Shown here piece by piece: positions 21,513 to 34,825 of a stretch of DNA of 64,000 nt. The notes beneath the pieces are model-generated. The model was not told where the DNA came from. It made no database searches and saw only the letters and a program-made list of their open reading frames with translations. The stretch spans positions 6,113,063-6,177,062 of the forward strand of contig JAKSZT010054324.1 in NCBI GenBank assembly GCA_026826555.1. Direction: 5' to 3'. The DNA comes from Tolypeutes matacus (taxonomy: Eukaryota; Chordata; Mammalia; Cingulata; Chlamyphoridae). How positions within the stretch are numbered: position 1 is the stretch's first letter; each line of letters opens with the position of its first letter. Both the position numbers and the translations under genes were made by a program.

Positions 21513-24500
21513 ATGACCAAAGAATAAAGTGGAGGAAGTAAATAGTGCATTTACAGTAATATCATTGAATGTGAATGGATTAAACTCCCCAATAAAAGAT
21601 ACTGGCTGATAGAATGGATAAAAAAACATGAGCCATCCATATGCTGCTTACAAGAAACACACCTCAAACCCAAGGATACAAACCGGCTGAAAGTAAAAGG
21701 TTGGAAAAAGATACTCCACGCGAATAGTAAACAGAAAAGATCAGGGGTAGCTATACTAATATCACACAAATTTTGACTTCAAATGCAAAAAATTGATAAG
21801 AGATATGGAAGGCCATTATATATTAATAAAAGGGACGACCCTCCAGGAAGATATAACAGTCATAAATATCTACGCACCTAACCAGGGTGCCCCAAAATAT
21901 ATGAGACAAACTCTGACAAAACTAAAGGGAGAAATAGACATTTCTACAATAATCATTGGAGACTTCAACACTCCTCTCACATCATTAGATAGAACAACTA
22001 GACAGAAGAACAACAAGGAAACAGAGAACTTGAAAAATATGATAAACAAGTTAGACCTAACAGACATATACAGAACACTGCATCCAAACTCAGCGGTTTA
22101 TACATTCTTCTCAAGTGCCCATGGATCTTTCTCCATGATAGACCACATGTTAGGTCACAATACAGCTCTCAATAAACATAAAAAGATTGAAATTATACAA
22201 AGCACCTTCTCAGATCATAATGGAATAAAACTAGAAATCAATAACAGACCGGAAAAAAGTAAATTTGCAAATGTGTGGAGACTGAACAACACACTCCTAA
22301 ATATTCAGTGGGTCAAAGAAGAATTTGCAAGTGAAATCAGTAAATATATTGAGACAAATGAAAATGAGAACACAACATATCAAAACTTATGGGATACAGC
22401 GAAAGCAGTCTTGAGAGGGAAATTTACAGCCCTAAATGCCTATATTAAAAAACAAGAAAGAGCTAAATTCAAAGATTTAACTGAACAACTTGAGAAACTA
22501 GAAAAAGAACAGCAAACCAATCCCAAAACAAAAAGAAAAAAAGAAATAATAAAGATTAGAGCAGAAATAAATGAAAATGAGAACAGAAAAACAATAGAGA
22601 AAAACAAAACCAAAGCTGGTTCTTTGAGAAGATCAGTAAAATTGATAAACCCCTCGCTAGACTAGCAAAGAAAAAAAGAGAGAAGATGCAAATAAATACA
22701 ATCAGAAATGAAAGGGGGGAAATTACAAATGACCTCACAGAAATAAAAGAATCATAAGAGGATATTATGAGAAACTATATACCAACAAACTAGACAACCT
22801 GGATGAAATGGACAAATTTCTAGAAACTCATAACCAACCTACACTGACACAACAAGAAATACAAGAACTTAACAAACCAATCACAATTAAGGAGATTGAA
22901 TCAGTCATCAAAAATCTCCCAGCAAAGAAAAGTCCAGGACCAGATGGCTTCACAGGTGAATTCTACCAAGCATTTCTAAAAGAATTAACACCAATCCTGT
23001 TTAAACTCTTCCAAAAAATTGAAGAGGAGGGAAAATTACCCAACACATTTTATGAAGCCAACATCACCCTAATACCAAAGCCAGATAAAGATTCCACAAG
23101 AAAAGAAAATTACAGACCAATCTCTCTAATGAACATAGATGCAAAAATTCTCAACAAAATACTTGCAAATTGAATCCAACAGCATATCAAAAGACTTATA
23201 CATCACGACCATGTGGGATTTATTCCTGGTATGCAAGGCTGGTTCAACATAAGAAAATCAATCAATGTAATATATCACATTAACAAATTGAAGGAAAAAA
23301 AAAACACATGATCATCTCAATAGATGCAGAAAAGGCATTCGACAAAATCCAACATCCTTTTTTGATAAAAAATACTTCAAAAGACAGGAATAAAAGGAAA
23401 ATTCCTCAATATGATAAAAGGCATATATGAAAACCCCACAGCTAACATCATACTCAATGGGGAAAGGTTGAAAGCTTTCCCTGTAAGATCAGGAACAAGA
23501 CAAGGATGCCTACTGTCACCATTGTTATTCAACATTGTACTAGAAGTTCTAGCTAGGGCAATTAGACAAGACAAAAAAATTAAAGGCATCCAAATAGGAA
23601 AAGAAGAAGTAAAACTCTCACTGTTTGCAGATGACTTGATCCTGTATTTAGAAAATCCTGAAGTATCCATGACAAAGCTACTTGAACTAATAAATGAGTT
23701 CAGCAAAGTGGTAGGATACAAGATCAACACGCAAAAATCAGTAATGTTTTTGTACACTAGTACTGAACAATCTGAGGAGGAAATCAGGAGGAAAATTCCA
23801 TTTTCAATAGCAACAAAAAGACTCAAATACCTAGAAGTTAATTTAACCAAAGAAGTACAGGACCTATATGCAGAAAACTGCAAAACAATGCTAAAAGAAA
23901 TTTTAAAAGACCTAAACAATTGGAAAGACATTCCGTGTTCATGGATTGGAAGAATAAATATTGTGAAGATGTCAGTCTTGCCCAAACTGATAAATATAGA
24001 TTGAATGCAATACCAATCAAAATCCCAACAGCTTACTTTACAGAATTAGAGAAGGCAATTACCAAATTCATCTGGAAGGGTAAGTGCACCCGAATAGCCA
24101 AAAGTATTCTAAAAAGGAAGAGCAATGTGGGAGGAATTTCACTGCCTGATCTTGAAACATATTACAAAGCTACAGTGGTCAAAACAGCATGGTACTGGCA
24201 TAAAGATAGACATATCGATCAGTGGAATAGAATTGAGAATCCAGAAATATACCCTCACCTATACAGTCAACTGGTTTTTTGACAAACCTACCAAGCCCAC
24301 GCTGATGGGAAAAAACAGTCTCTTCAACAAATGGTGTTGGGAGAACTGGATATCTATAACCAAAAGAATGAGAGGACCCCTATCTCACCCCCTATACAAG
24401 AATCAACTCAAAATGGATCAAAGATCTAAATATAAAAGCCAGGACCATAAAAGTACTAGAAGAAAATGTAGGGAAACATCTTCAAGACCTTGTAGTAGGT

Positions 24501-25094
24501 GGTGGTTTCTTGGACCTTACACCCAAAGCACATGCAACAAAAGAGAAAGTAGATAAATGGGACTTCCTCAAAATTAAACACTTTTGCACCTCACAGGACT
24601 TTGTCAGAAGGGTGAAAAGGCAGGCAACTCAATGGGAAAAAATATTTGGAAATCACATATCTGATAAGGGTTTAATATCCAGGATATACAAAGAGATGTT
24701 ACAACTCAACAATAAAAAGACAAATAACCCAATTTAAAAATGGGCCAAAGACTTGAATAGGCATTTCTCTGAAGAAGAAATACAAATGGCAAAAAAACAC
24801 ATGAAGAAATGCTCAACATCACTCATGATTAGGGAAATGAAAATCAAAACTACAATGAGATATCATTTCACATCTTTCAGAATGGCCACTATTAAAAAGA
24901 CAGAGAACTACAAATGTTGGAGAGGATGTGGAGAGATAGAAACACTTCTTCATTGTTGGTGGGAATGCAGGATGGTACAACCACTATGGAGGACTGTTTG
25001 GCAATTCCTAAAGAAGTTGAATATAGACTTGCCATGTGACCCTGCAATACCACTACTGGGTATATATCCAGAAGAACTGAGAGCAGTGACATGA
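21513..25094 (+). pseudogene. L1 ORF2 (endonuclease-reverse transcriptase), broken
   Basis: ORF2p nicks DNA and primes reverse transcription at the target. Endonuclease motifs are visible: LQETH near 21,640, IYAPN and GDFN (residues 26-30 and 56-59 of the frame at 21,793-22,665), IDH and SDH at residues 116-118 and 140-142. RT motifs follow: KSPGPDGF and NYRPISLMN in the frame 22,808-23,173, and RQGCLLSP and the catalytic FADD (23,624-23,635) in the frame 23,411-24,004. The C-terminal Cys motif CX3CX7HX4C lies at residues 55-72 of the frame 24,753-25,094. Breaks include frameshifts near 21,600, 22,655, 23,310 and 24,002, and stops near 21,776 and at 23,171 (a TGA in a likely former CGA codon). 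No intact ORF2p can be made. Confidence 0.92.
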
Positions 25095-25572
25095 ACAGAC
25101 ATCTGCACACAGAAGTTCATAGCAACATTATTCACCATTGCCAAAAGTTGGAAACAACCCAGGTGTCCATCAACAGAAGAATGGATAAACAAACTGTGAT
25201 CTATTGACACGATGGAATATTATGCAACTGTAAGAAGAAATGAATTCATAAAGCCTATGGCAACATGGATGAACCTGGAGGACATTATGTTGAGTGAAGC
25301 AAGCCAGACACAAAAGGACAAATACTGTATAAATGCGTTACTATGAACCAAATATATTGTGTAATATATTGTTTGATTAAAAAAAAAATTTATATGTATC
25401 CATTACATTTAATTGAGAAATGTATATATTTATTCACCTGTGTTTACTTTTTAGTTTTTAATTGTTTATATTTTCAATTGTTAAATGTACAAAATAAAGT
25501 TAAAAAAATGTTAAAAATAAATAAATAAAGTTTAGTACTTTTCCTGCTAAGAAAAAAAAAAAAGAAAAAGAA
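25095..25572 (+). mobile_element. L1 3' UTR, tail and possible 3' transduction
   Basis: After the ORF2 stop a decayed UTR runs to AATAAA at 25,493-25,498, then AATAAATAAATAAAG to 25,530. A 21-bp non-A segment (25,531-25,551, starting tttagtact) follows, then a second A-rich tail (25,552-25,577). Two tails separated by unique sequence suggest read-through transduction from the source locus. Tail slippage plus decay is the alternative. Confidence 0.6.
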
Positions 25573-25582
25573 AAAAATATAT

Positions 25583-27084
25583 ATACATATATATAATCCC
25601 CATATCCTTGCATTCCTAGAATGTTGGAATGTATATTGCTTAGGTCATTTAGTGGTCAGTCTTTTGAGTGTAATTTATAAATATAGTGGAACTTTTGAAC
25701 AGATGCTAGGACACACTTATTCTCCATGAGCTAAAATGATTAATGCAATTTACAGTGACTTTATTATGAAAAGCTAAAATATTAGATGTAAATTTTCCAC
25801 TAAAGTTTCATTTTGCCTCTTCTCAGTCTCTTACAATCCTTCTTAATGCTCACTTTTAATATCACCTTTTCTGATTTTGCTCGCCTTTGTGTCTCTCCAT
25901 GTATATATTCCAGAAAACTCTTGTGAAAATCAGCTGAGGCTGGTTTCCCAAAGTATAGTCCAAGAGTAGATGCAAAGTAAAAGCATCCACAGGTACTCTT
26001 TCTGTCATAAATTTTTTTCTTAAAGGGTCTAAGTAAAAAGGAAGGGAAAAGAGGAGGTAATAAGACAGAAGGTGAGTGGTATATCACCACTGTTTTTGTT
26101 CTCAAACAAAGTTATTGCTGTTTTCAAGGAAGGTTCTAGGGAGTACTGAGCAACGCATCTCAATAAGAATATATCCAGCATAGGTCTTTGTCAGAAATAA
26201 ATTGATGCAATCAATTATCCTTGACCTCTCACCACATTAGATAAAATTTTATGTTACTTTCTTTCTTGCAATTTTCATCCAGAAGCAGCTGTGCTTTGAA
26301 TTCTATATTGTGAAAGATGATAATCTTTATATTATGTTCTGGATGCATATTTAAGTCTTCTGTGTGTTTTTTATAAATTGATCCTAAAAGTTTAAAATCA
26401 ATAAAAGTGTTTGCACTCTTATGATAGTGTAAATAGTATCCTAGTCAAATGGATTTTCCTTTCTTATCCTCCCACATTGGCTCAAACTTATGCCATATTT
26501 TAGTTGACTAAAGAAAGAATATAATTTTCAAAAATTTTTACTTTATCTTAGAGTTTTTAATTATATTCCATTTATCACTTTAAGAGGTGAATTATGTTAT
26601 CTTAATATCAAATACCTTAGTCATTTTACCTATATTTGGCATTCCTTGCACTCTTCTTAAAAGACAATTTTCTTCAAGCATACCTGCTGACCATTGTTCT
26701 AATCAAGACCAATTTGTTTTCATTATACTACCATTTGAGTCACAGTGTTTTTTATATACTACATCCTGGTTTTGATGGTTATTTAACTTTTTCTAGAGCA
26801 TATCCTTAAGAAACTTCCTGAGAAAAGGTGTATATAGGTATGTTTTGTGAGTCACATTTTTAATATATCATTGTTGTATATACTGTTAGGTAATATTATC
26901 TAGGTAAAAAAAAAATTCTTTTAGTATTGTTCTCCATCATCTTCTACCACCAAGATTCTGATAAAAATACCAAAGCCATTCAGATATCCATTTGTTTATT
27001 TGACATATTTTGTGGAGTGATATTCTACATCTCCTTGGAAATATTTCCTATTGTACCCTAAAATTTCATAACAATATATGTTGG
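25583..27084. other. Unassigned AT-rich sequence
   Basis: I see no gene, RNA gene or confident repeat. The minus frame 25,800-26,105 and plus frame 26,587-26,775 show no recognisable domain. Confidence 0.45.
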
Positions 27085-27840
27085 TGTGAGTGTCTTCAAT
27101 TAATTATAATGACATAATTTATACAATATGAATTTTATAAATTCACCAGTTTTAAGTGTATAGCTCAAGGATTTATTTTTTAGAAAATCTTAGTAAGTTT
27201 ATGCAGCTATGCAAACATTCCAATGACCCAAATTTAGAACATTTCCACCACACCAAAAATTTTCCCTCTTGTCCATTTGTTCTCACTCCCAGCCTCAGGA
27301 ACTCACTGATTTGCTTTATTTCTCTATAGATTTATATATAAATATAAATCTTTTTTATTTAAATATAAATATAAAACTTTTCTTGAAGTTTTATATATAC
27401 ATATATAAACTTTTCTTGAAGTTTTATATATACATATTCACATTATTTCCATGGGGAAATATATATATAATCATACAATTTGCATGTTATAGTACATATC
27501 AATAGTATTCTTTTTTTTCCTTTTTTTTTTTTTTTTTTGTTGTTTAGTATTTCATTATATGGATATACTACACTTTGCTCACCCTTTTACCGTGTAATGT
27601 ATGTTTGGATAGTCCCCAATTAGAGGCTATTATAAAAATGAACATTTGCACAAAGTCATGTAGACATCAGTTTTCCTATCTCTTAGGTTGAAACCTAGGA
27701 GTGGAATTGCAGGATTGTATGGTAAGCATGTGTCTAACATTTTCATAAACTACCAAACTGTTTTCCAAAGTAGCTGATTTATTTTCTCTCTCATCCTCAG
27801 TAAATGAGTTTCTATAACTCTTCACCAATACTTGTTTAAT
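27085..27840 (-). mobile_element. Old L1M 3' region, antisense
   Basis: Complement phrases of a mammalian L1 3' region are present: attaccagttttaag-type (attcaccagttttaagtg), ttatatggatatactacac, cctaggagtggaattgcagg and accaaactgttttccaaag. An AT-rich expansion (27,335-27,540) interrupts it, including a 33-bp tandem duplication and a T-run. It is old and non-functional. Confidence 0.75.
27375..27440. repeat. 33-bp tandem duplication
   Basis: The unit beginning aacttttcttgaag occurs twice, starting at 27,375 and 27,408. Both copies run into tatatatacatat. It is a local duplication within the old L1. Confidence 0.8.
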
Positions 27841-28340
27841 TCATTTATTAGGTCTAGTATTTTTCTCTAGATTCCTTATGATCTTCTGCCTAAATGATGA
27901 TGTCATCTGCAAATAAAGACAAATTACTACTTCTTTCCAATCTCTATATAATTAATTAATTCATTCATTCATTCATTTTGCCTGATTAAAATGCACGCGG
28001 CATCTACAAGACGATTGAAAAGAAGTAGTGAGAGCAGACTCTTTGCCAATTTCCTCTAAGGGAGTACGGTTTCATCACTAAATGCACTGTTAGCTATAGG
28101 TTTTTTTGTTTTTTTTTTTAAGATGCCTCTTTTTTTTAGATTAAGGAAGTTTTTCCCTTCAGTTGGATATGGTGTATATTGTGAACATTATATTTTTGAT
28201 TGTGTGGATTTTGTTGTTTTTCTTTAAAAATATATTTTGTTGTTTTGCAAGAGAATTAACTTACTTGTGGAGCAGCTTGATCCATTTGAGGTTTGTTTTT
28301 AAGCTTTGTTAAGGTCAACATTGAGTATATAGGGCTAATT
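27841..28340 (-). mobile_element. Old L1 ORF2 RT fragment, antisense
   Basis: The complement of the L1 RT active-site region is visible: gtcatctgcaaataaag at 27,902-27,918 encodes the FADD area on the minus strand. It is flanked by attccttatgatcttctgcc and caagacgattgaaaagaag. An (ATTC)n tract lies at about 27,959-27,977. A second block near 28,130-28,160 (gattaaggaagtttttccc) is also L1-like. All frames are broken. Confidence 0.65.
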
Positions 28341-30330
28341 TAGTCCTCCTACAAAGGCATGATCCCCTGAGCTTCTATTTAACGCTCCAGGTTTTCAACA
28401 AAGTCTCTTCTCTCCAGCTGGTCTGAACTGAAACATCTCCCTCCTAACGTTGTATATTCCTGGTTAATTTTAGTTTACAGCATTTGATATTCTTTGCTTT
28501 GCCTGGCAGGTTTTCACCGTATGTATATGCAGTCTAGCAAAAACTCAAGTGGACACTTATCCAGATTTTGGAGCTCTTGATCTGCATTCCTCACTCCACA
28601 ATAGTAACCTCCCTTAAAAATTTCAGTGTCTCAGACCTACTGAACTTTGATTTCTCTCTCAAGCTTGGTTTGTCCCCCTCTATCTGACATATACCTGAAG
28701 GTGCCTCCAGGCAGGAAGCCAAGGCAGTAATGAGGATCACTTCTTTTGTTTCCATTCTTTCCTTATTGTTCAATATCTGAATATAGCAATTTCACATATT
28801 TTTCCAGTCTTTTAGTTGTTTGCAGGGGGAGGGTAATTCCTATATCAATTAAATTATAGTGGATAGAAGCAAAAATTTCCTTCTATCTTTTTATTAAATC
28901 TTCTCAACATTTGCTAAATGGTTGTCCTTCAGTTATCTTTATTTGTCATTTTTATTCTCCTAATATCATTTTAATAAATTCAGCATCAAAGTTATCAAAT
29001 ATTTTTATTCAGATTTTCACCTTGAATGAAAATAATCATAACATAATTGTACACTAGAATATTTATAAGAAATGCGCTTTGAGAAAATGGGCACTACCTA
29101 TATTAGCTGCAACAGAAGTTGGTTAACTAGAAGTATTGGACAATTTCTGTATATTACATGGAATTAGGAACTGCATTATAATCCTTAGCACCTGCTGCAG
29201 TGATTTTCTAATAGTAGATAACAAAATATCTCATCCTAGGCAGATGATAAACACCTCTCCATCTAATATTTGTGAAAAATAACTATTCATTTTTCAAAAA
29301 ACAAAATATCATTTCCTAATATTTTTAAAATTTATTCAGATTCATATTATGCAGGGAGACTTAGTTGGACCCCTTAAGCCCAATTTAGGCCAATATAATT
29401 CAGGTAAAAAAAAATACCTCGTTTGGATTGCTCAATTTCTCATTAAGCCACAGAAAGATTTTATCAATCCATTTGTGAATACCTGAATATCACTGCTTGG
29501 AATCCACAAGAGAGTTCTATAAATGGAAGTATTCTAACATATTTAAGAGATTAATCCTGCAGAATAGAATGTTTTGACAGGACTCTGATCTCCCACAGGC
29601 AAAGCTCTAGAGACATTTCCTTTCAAAGTGGCAAGCTATTATCCTGTCTCACGATTCTAGTACTAATGACATTTTTTGTCATGTCAAAAAATAAATATGG
29701 CAAAGAAAGAAGTGCTCTGGTGGACCAAACAGATGACTATAACCACTGGGAGGCAAGGTCACAGAAAAGGAAGGGCTCCTATGCCTTTATTTGATTCTTG
29801 ATTCTCCCAATAATTATATGAATTCCCAGAAACAGACCAGTTCCTCATGAAAGAGAAATTACTTTTTCCAGGCAGCCAGTTATTGAGTTCTGGATCCTGT
29901 CACAGTGTGTCTAATGTGATTGAGATATATTACAGGCATTTATAAAACATGGGGGTCTATAAGCCTGAACCATCTAGCATTATTTCACCCTTTATGCTAA
30001 TGCTGGCTTGGTTATAGAGGGAGGTACAATTCTCATGGAAGAAACAAACTCACTCATATCATTCAAAGCCATTTTAGATATAGTTTGTTTTAAGTGTTAG
30101 TTTCAGAAAGCTTCCAAGAATACAATTTGCATCAAATCCCACTGAGAAGCCAATAGGTGAATATATGGGAAACTTTCCTGAATGTCCCATTCCTACCCTC
30201 CCTAAAACACTAACCTACATGTTTAGACATGAAATTTTGCACATTTACAGTACCCTAAAGTACTGATAATAACTATTTACACAAATACATGCTCATATTT
30301 GATTACAAATTGATTGAATGGGATAAAACT
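28341..30330. other. Unassigned sequence
   Basis: Moderately AT-rich with ordinary complexity. I see no exon-like open frame with splice context, no RNA gene and no repeat I can name. The minus frame 28,591-28,773 has no domain. Confidence 0.45.
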
Positions 30331-30405
30331 TTCATCTTCTTTTTATTCTTAGTGTTTATCAGAGTGCTTTGCATATAGTAGATACTTTGTAAATGTTAGT
30401 TACAT
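30331..30405 (+). repeat. L2-type LINE 3' end, small fragment
   Basis: The block gctttgcatatagtagatactttgtaaatg matches the form of the L2 3' terminal phrase (GGCACATAGTAGGTGCTCAATAAATG type). Short and diverged. Confidence 0.45.
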
Positions 30406-32599
30406 TATGACTTCTCTGAAAAAGACAAGACACTCCAGCTGGCCTACAGGTTTTTAATGCACAACCTTGGCATACTCTATACTACATGAAGATTAACAAA
30501 GGAGGATACTAACCAGATTATTCAAAAAGGCTCCAGAAGAGAGTGAGACTCTATTTTTAATTAAGCATTTTATATTATTCTCCTGTAGAGCCTATTCTAG
30601 AATGTCAGTTATATTTGATTTTTAAAAATCATTTTAGTGGTTTTCTGAGTGTTTGGAATATGCATTATTAAGTAATCTAAGTAAACTTCCAAATAACATG
30701 ATCCTGCTTTGTGTGTATTGCATATAATTTACAGAAAGTATTTCCATTTCTGCCCTCCTACCCCTTATGAAATCACTGTTACTCATTTCACTTATCCATA
30801 TGCTATAATTACCGAATAAACTGTTATTATTATTACTTTAAACAAACAGTGATCTTATGGGGGGAGGTTCCATGCTGAGAAAGTCAAGCTGAGGGGATCT
30901 GGGGCTGCTTCTGCTCCCATCCACCAAAGGAATTGGATTGGATTAGATTGGATTGGATTAGTGTGTAATGCAATTAATGCTCAAGGATAGGAAATGAAGG
31001 ACGTTTAAGCAAGTGGAAGCATCTTTCCAAACCTCTCCTAAAATCTACTGTCACCAATATACCTCTGAATGCTTCAAGATTGCTTAAGCAATGAAAATCC
31101 TGACTCTTTGTAACAGGCTCTAACATAGACAATGGCTTGGAGAATTTTACGTATATCTATGTGTGTTAAACAAAAGGCTATTTTACTATAACTGGAAGCT
31201 CCTAATGACATTCATTATTCAATATCTAGTTTGTAAATTTTCTTATACTCTAATCAAATTTGGGTAAATAAATACATATGGTAATATTCTGAAGCTTTAA
31301 AATGTTATGAGATCATAGGAATCTTGCAATCTGGGGAAAGCATGAATATGTTTGAATTTAATTTGGAATTTTATTTTAAAAAAACTGTAAAGTAATTCAG
31401 ATTAAAATAGATTTGCTAATATCACCTTTTAATTTCTCCAATTAACATAATAGTCATACAATATTTTTGAAGGAAAACATTTTGAATTTAAATGTTCCCA
31501 CATTTGTATCCTAGGACATGCAATTTAAATTTGCATAGCCACTGTGCAAATGTCATGTAGCTCAAGGTGCAATCAGCCATTTCAATATTTTTTTCCTGCC
31601 AATCTTCAACTTATGCATTTTGATGTTCTTCACTTTATGGTAATGACCTTAATTTTCTCAAGGAAACTATCCTAGAAATGCTTTGAGAACTTTAATTCCC
31701 TTCACTACTTTCTGAGGAAACAAGTTAGATTTTTGGGTCTAGGGGAGTGAGGCACAAGCAAAAGTGACCTCATATAGTGAGAAACTTGCCTATTCTCCCA
31801 TCATAGTCATGTATTTATCTTAGCATTAAAACCATTTGAGCACTCACTCTACACAAGTCACCATGAATTTGAATAAATTAAGGACCTGCAAAGAAAGGCA
31901 ATACAATCGAACCTGATTTTCTCCAGCTGGCATCTTCTTTCCCCACGACAGTCAGGAGTCTCTCTAGCCCATCTACAACCTGGTTTCCTTCATCCCTGTT
32001 GTCCTTATGCATAATCCTTCTCCATACATCCCTGATCCACTCCAACCAAACTTTCAATGTAATCTTTTTTTTTTTTTCAATTTATCTTTCCATCCCTTCA
32101 TTTTTTTTTCTCACCCTTCTTCTCTTTGCCTGTGGAGCTTTGTAGTGGAGAAACGACTAAGTACCCTCAATCTTCAGTATAAGCAGCAGTTGGAGCTCTT
32201 CGTCGTGACGAAATGTTTTCTTCACAACCCAAGGCCTGGAAGATCTCTTTCTCTCTCTTTTTTAAATATATTCACATTATTTTCTATTTCAATTGCTCCA
32301 TGATTTCCTATGAAATTCAAGACACTCCTATTAATAGAATTCATTGAAGGTTCTTGGTTTTGTTGCTTGTTGTTTCTTTAAGGGTCATCCTATTCACTTT
32401 AAGTTCTGGTCCATGTGGTCAAACCAACTGCTTAGACACTTATACTTTTGTATCAGTACCATGGTCCCCAAAGCCCTTTACCTTACTGATGTATTTATTG
32501 AATTAATTAATGTTAACCTCAGATCTTTTTAACATCTGTTCCTTAAAGTGCTTGACTTGTCACACATCACATGATCGTCCATTTCTTTATAGCCATACC
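30406..32599. other. Unassigned sequence with a GGATT-rich tract
   Basis: A degenerate ggatt/gatta tandem tract lies at about 30,934-30,960. The remainder holds no confident gene or repeat. The plus frame 32,007-32,303 is Ser/Phe/Leu-rich low-complexity sequence without a recognisable domain. Confidence 0.45.
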
Positions 32600-34820
32600 T
32601 TGAATCTCTGCTAACACCAGAGATAAAATGAAAACCTTAAAGGCAGCCCAAGAAAAAAGGAACAAGAGCACAGAGGAATAAAGATTATGTCATATTTCTT
32701 ATTGGAAAAAATCCAAGTGAGAATACAATGGTGCAACATTTTTAAAAAATAGAATGGTAAAACAAACAAGCCAAATTCCTTTCAACCAAGAATTCTATAC
32801 CCAATAAAAATATCTTTCAAAAATGAAAACAATACAAACACCATTTTAGATATCAAAAGTTGAAATAATTCATCACTAGTAGAACTGCACTACCAGAAAT
32901 ATGAAAAAACTTCCTTCAGACAGTGAGAAAATTATACCAGATTGAAATATGGATATAAAAAATGAATTAAAGCACTAGGAATAGCAATTACATGGATATT
33001 TAGGATTTTTTTCTTATTATTTAAATTTCTTAAAAGGCAATAGTGTGTTTAAATAAAAATATGTAGTTTACAATATGTGTAAAAGTGACATGAATGATGA
33101 TAATGACACAAGAGACACAATAGAAGAAATGGAAGTATACTACTGTGAGGTTATAAATTACAGGTGAAGTGGTATAAAATTACTTAAAAATGGACTGTGA
33201 TAAGCTAAAGATATAGAATAAAATCTCTAAAGCAACCATCAAAATAACAATATGCAGAATTAGAGCTAAGACTCTAATAAGGAAGTTAAAATAGAATCTT
33301 AAAAAATTTCTATAAATCCAAAAGAAGGCAGGAGGCATAGAAAAGGGAACAGAAAATAAATGTTATATAATAAACAAGTAGAAAGATAATATATTTAAAC
33401 CTAACTATATCAATAATCACATTAAAAACAATTATTTCAAATACCCCAATTAAAAGTAGAATTTTCAAGGTTGAATAATAAAAAAAAAAAAAAAAAAAGA
33501 GCAAATTCCACTAAATGCTACTTACAAGAAATTTATTTGAAATATAAAGGTGTAGATAGGTTTAACCTAAATGGATGAAAAAAGGTGTGCTGGACTAACC
33601 CTATTCTAAAGAAACCTGGGGTGGCTGAGTTAAAATCAAAGAAAGTTAATTTCACAGCAAAAAATATTCCTAGCCATGAAGAATTTCATCTAATAATGAT
33701 AAAGGACTTAATTCATCAAGAAGATAAAATCCTAAATGTTTATGCACCTAATAACACAGCTTCAAAATACATTAAGCGAAAACTAATAGAGCAGAAATGA
33801 GAAATAGACAAATCCATGATAATAGTGAGTTCAGTACTCTTTCTATGAACACTCCTCTCTCCTCTCTCAATAACTGAAATCAATAAGGATAAAAATGATT
33901 TGAATGATACTATCAACCAACCTTACCTAAATGTATTTTATAGAACTATCCATGCAACAATAGTATTTACTTTTTAAGAATACGCTGACCTTTTTTTAAA
34001 GACCATATTTGGGGCAATAAAACAAGTACCAATAAATTAAAAATATTTCATGTCACACAAAATATTATTCTCTGACCACAGTGTTATTAAAGTAGAAAGC
34101 AAAAATAAATGAGTGTCTGAAAAATCCCCCAATATTTGGAAACTACATAACACATTTATAAATAAACAATAGGTGGAAAGAAGAAATCAAAAGGGAAATT
34201 ATAAAACTATTTTGGACTGCATTAAAATGAAAACACAACCTATCAAAATTTGTGGTTTGTTATTAAAGTAGTACTTAGGAGGAAATATTTAGGCTATAGC
34301 AGAAAGAAAGAAAAAAAAAAACTTAAAAATTTTTTTGACCTAGGCGTCTACCTTAAGAAACTAGAATTAAAAAAAGAAAATTAAATCCAAATTAGAAGAA
34401 AGGGAATAATAAATACCAAAGTGTAAATCAATAAAAGAAAACAGAAAAATCAGTGAAACAAGAAGCTATTCTTTGAGAAATTCAATAAAATTAAAAGCTT
34501 TTTTCCAGATTTATTTTGAAGAAGAAAAAAAAAACAGAAAAGGCAAAAAGTATCAATAACAGGAATGAAAGAAGTAAGAACGCTAGACTGAACAGATATT
34601 AAAAGAAAAATAAGAGAAATTATGAGCAGCTTTATGACAATAAATTAGACAACACAATTAAAATGAACCTACTTATTGAAAGACAAACTGGTTCTAAAAT
34701 TTATATGGAAATTAAAAGGACCCGAGAAACCCAAAACAAAATTAAAAAGAGTAACAAAGTTGGAGGATTAACACTACCTGACTTCAAGACTTATTTTAAG
34801 GTCACAGAACCTAAGACTAT
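32600..34820 (+). mobile_element. Ancient L1M, first segment (ORF1 3' end to ORF2), interrupted
   Basis: Sense L1 phrases run from late ORF1 (ttcaaccaagaattctataccc) through the inter-ORF region to the ORF2 endonuclease (gtttatgcacctaataac corresponds to YAPNN). They end in the middle of ORF2 (acctgacttcaagacttat). The ERVL-type provirus is inserted there and the same L1 continues at 38,069. The 71-codon frame 33,585-33,800 is part of the endonuclease region. Frames are otherwise destroyed. An A-run at 33,480-33,498 is an expanded L1 A-tract. Confidence 0.8.
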
Positions 34821-34825
34821 ATGGT

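Larger units (their letters stand above)
19331..25582 (+). mobile_element. Full-length LINE-1 element, defective
   Basis: A complete L1 layout spans about 6.2 kb. It comprises a GC-richer 5' UTR starting ggggacttccaggaagatgg (19,345), ORF1 (20,473-21,436), a short spacer, ORF2 (about 21,513-25,094), a 3' UTR of roughly 430 bp with AATAAA at 25,493-25,498, and an A-rich tail. Candidate TSD: aaaaatatat at 19,331-19,340 and 25,573-25,582; this is low-complexity, so only moderately convincing. It is far better preserved than the L1M copies in this window, but both ORFs are broken. It belongs to a different lineage from the antisense long-3'-UTR copies at 12.5 and 16.6 kb, since its 3' UTR does not match theirs. 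Confidence 0.93.

Noticed and set aside
23377..23985. 202-codon minus-strand frame
   Set aside because: It is the reverse shadow of the L1 ORF2 RT region, which carries the real FADD motif on the plus strand.
30934..30960. GGATT-rich tract considered as interstitial telomere repeat
   Set aside because: The unit is not TTAGGG in either orientation, so it is a short simple repeat.
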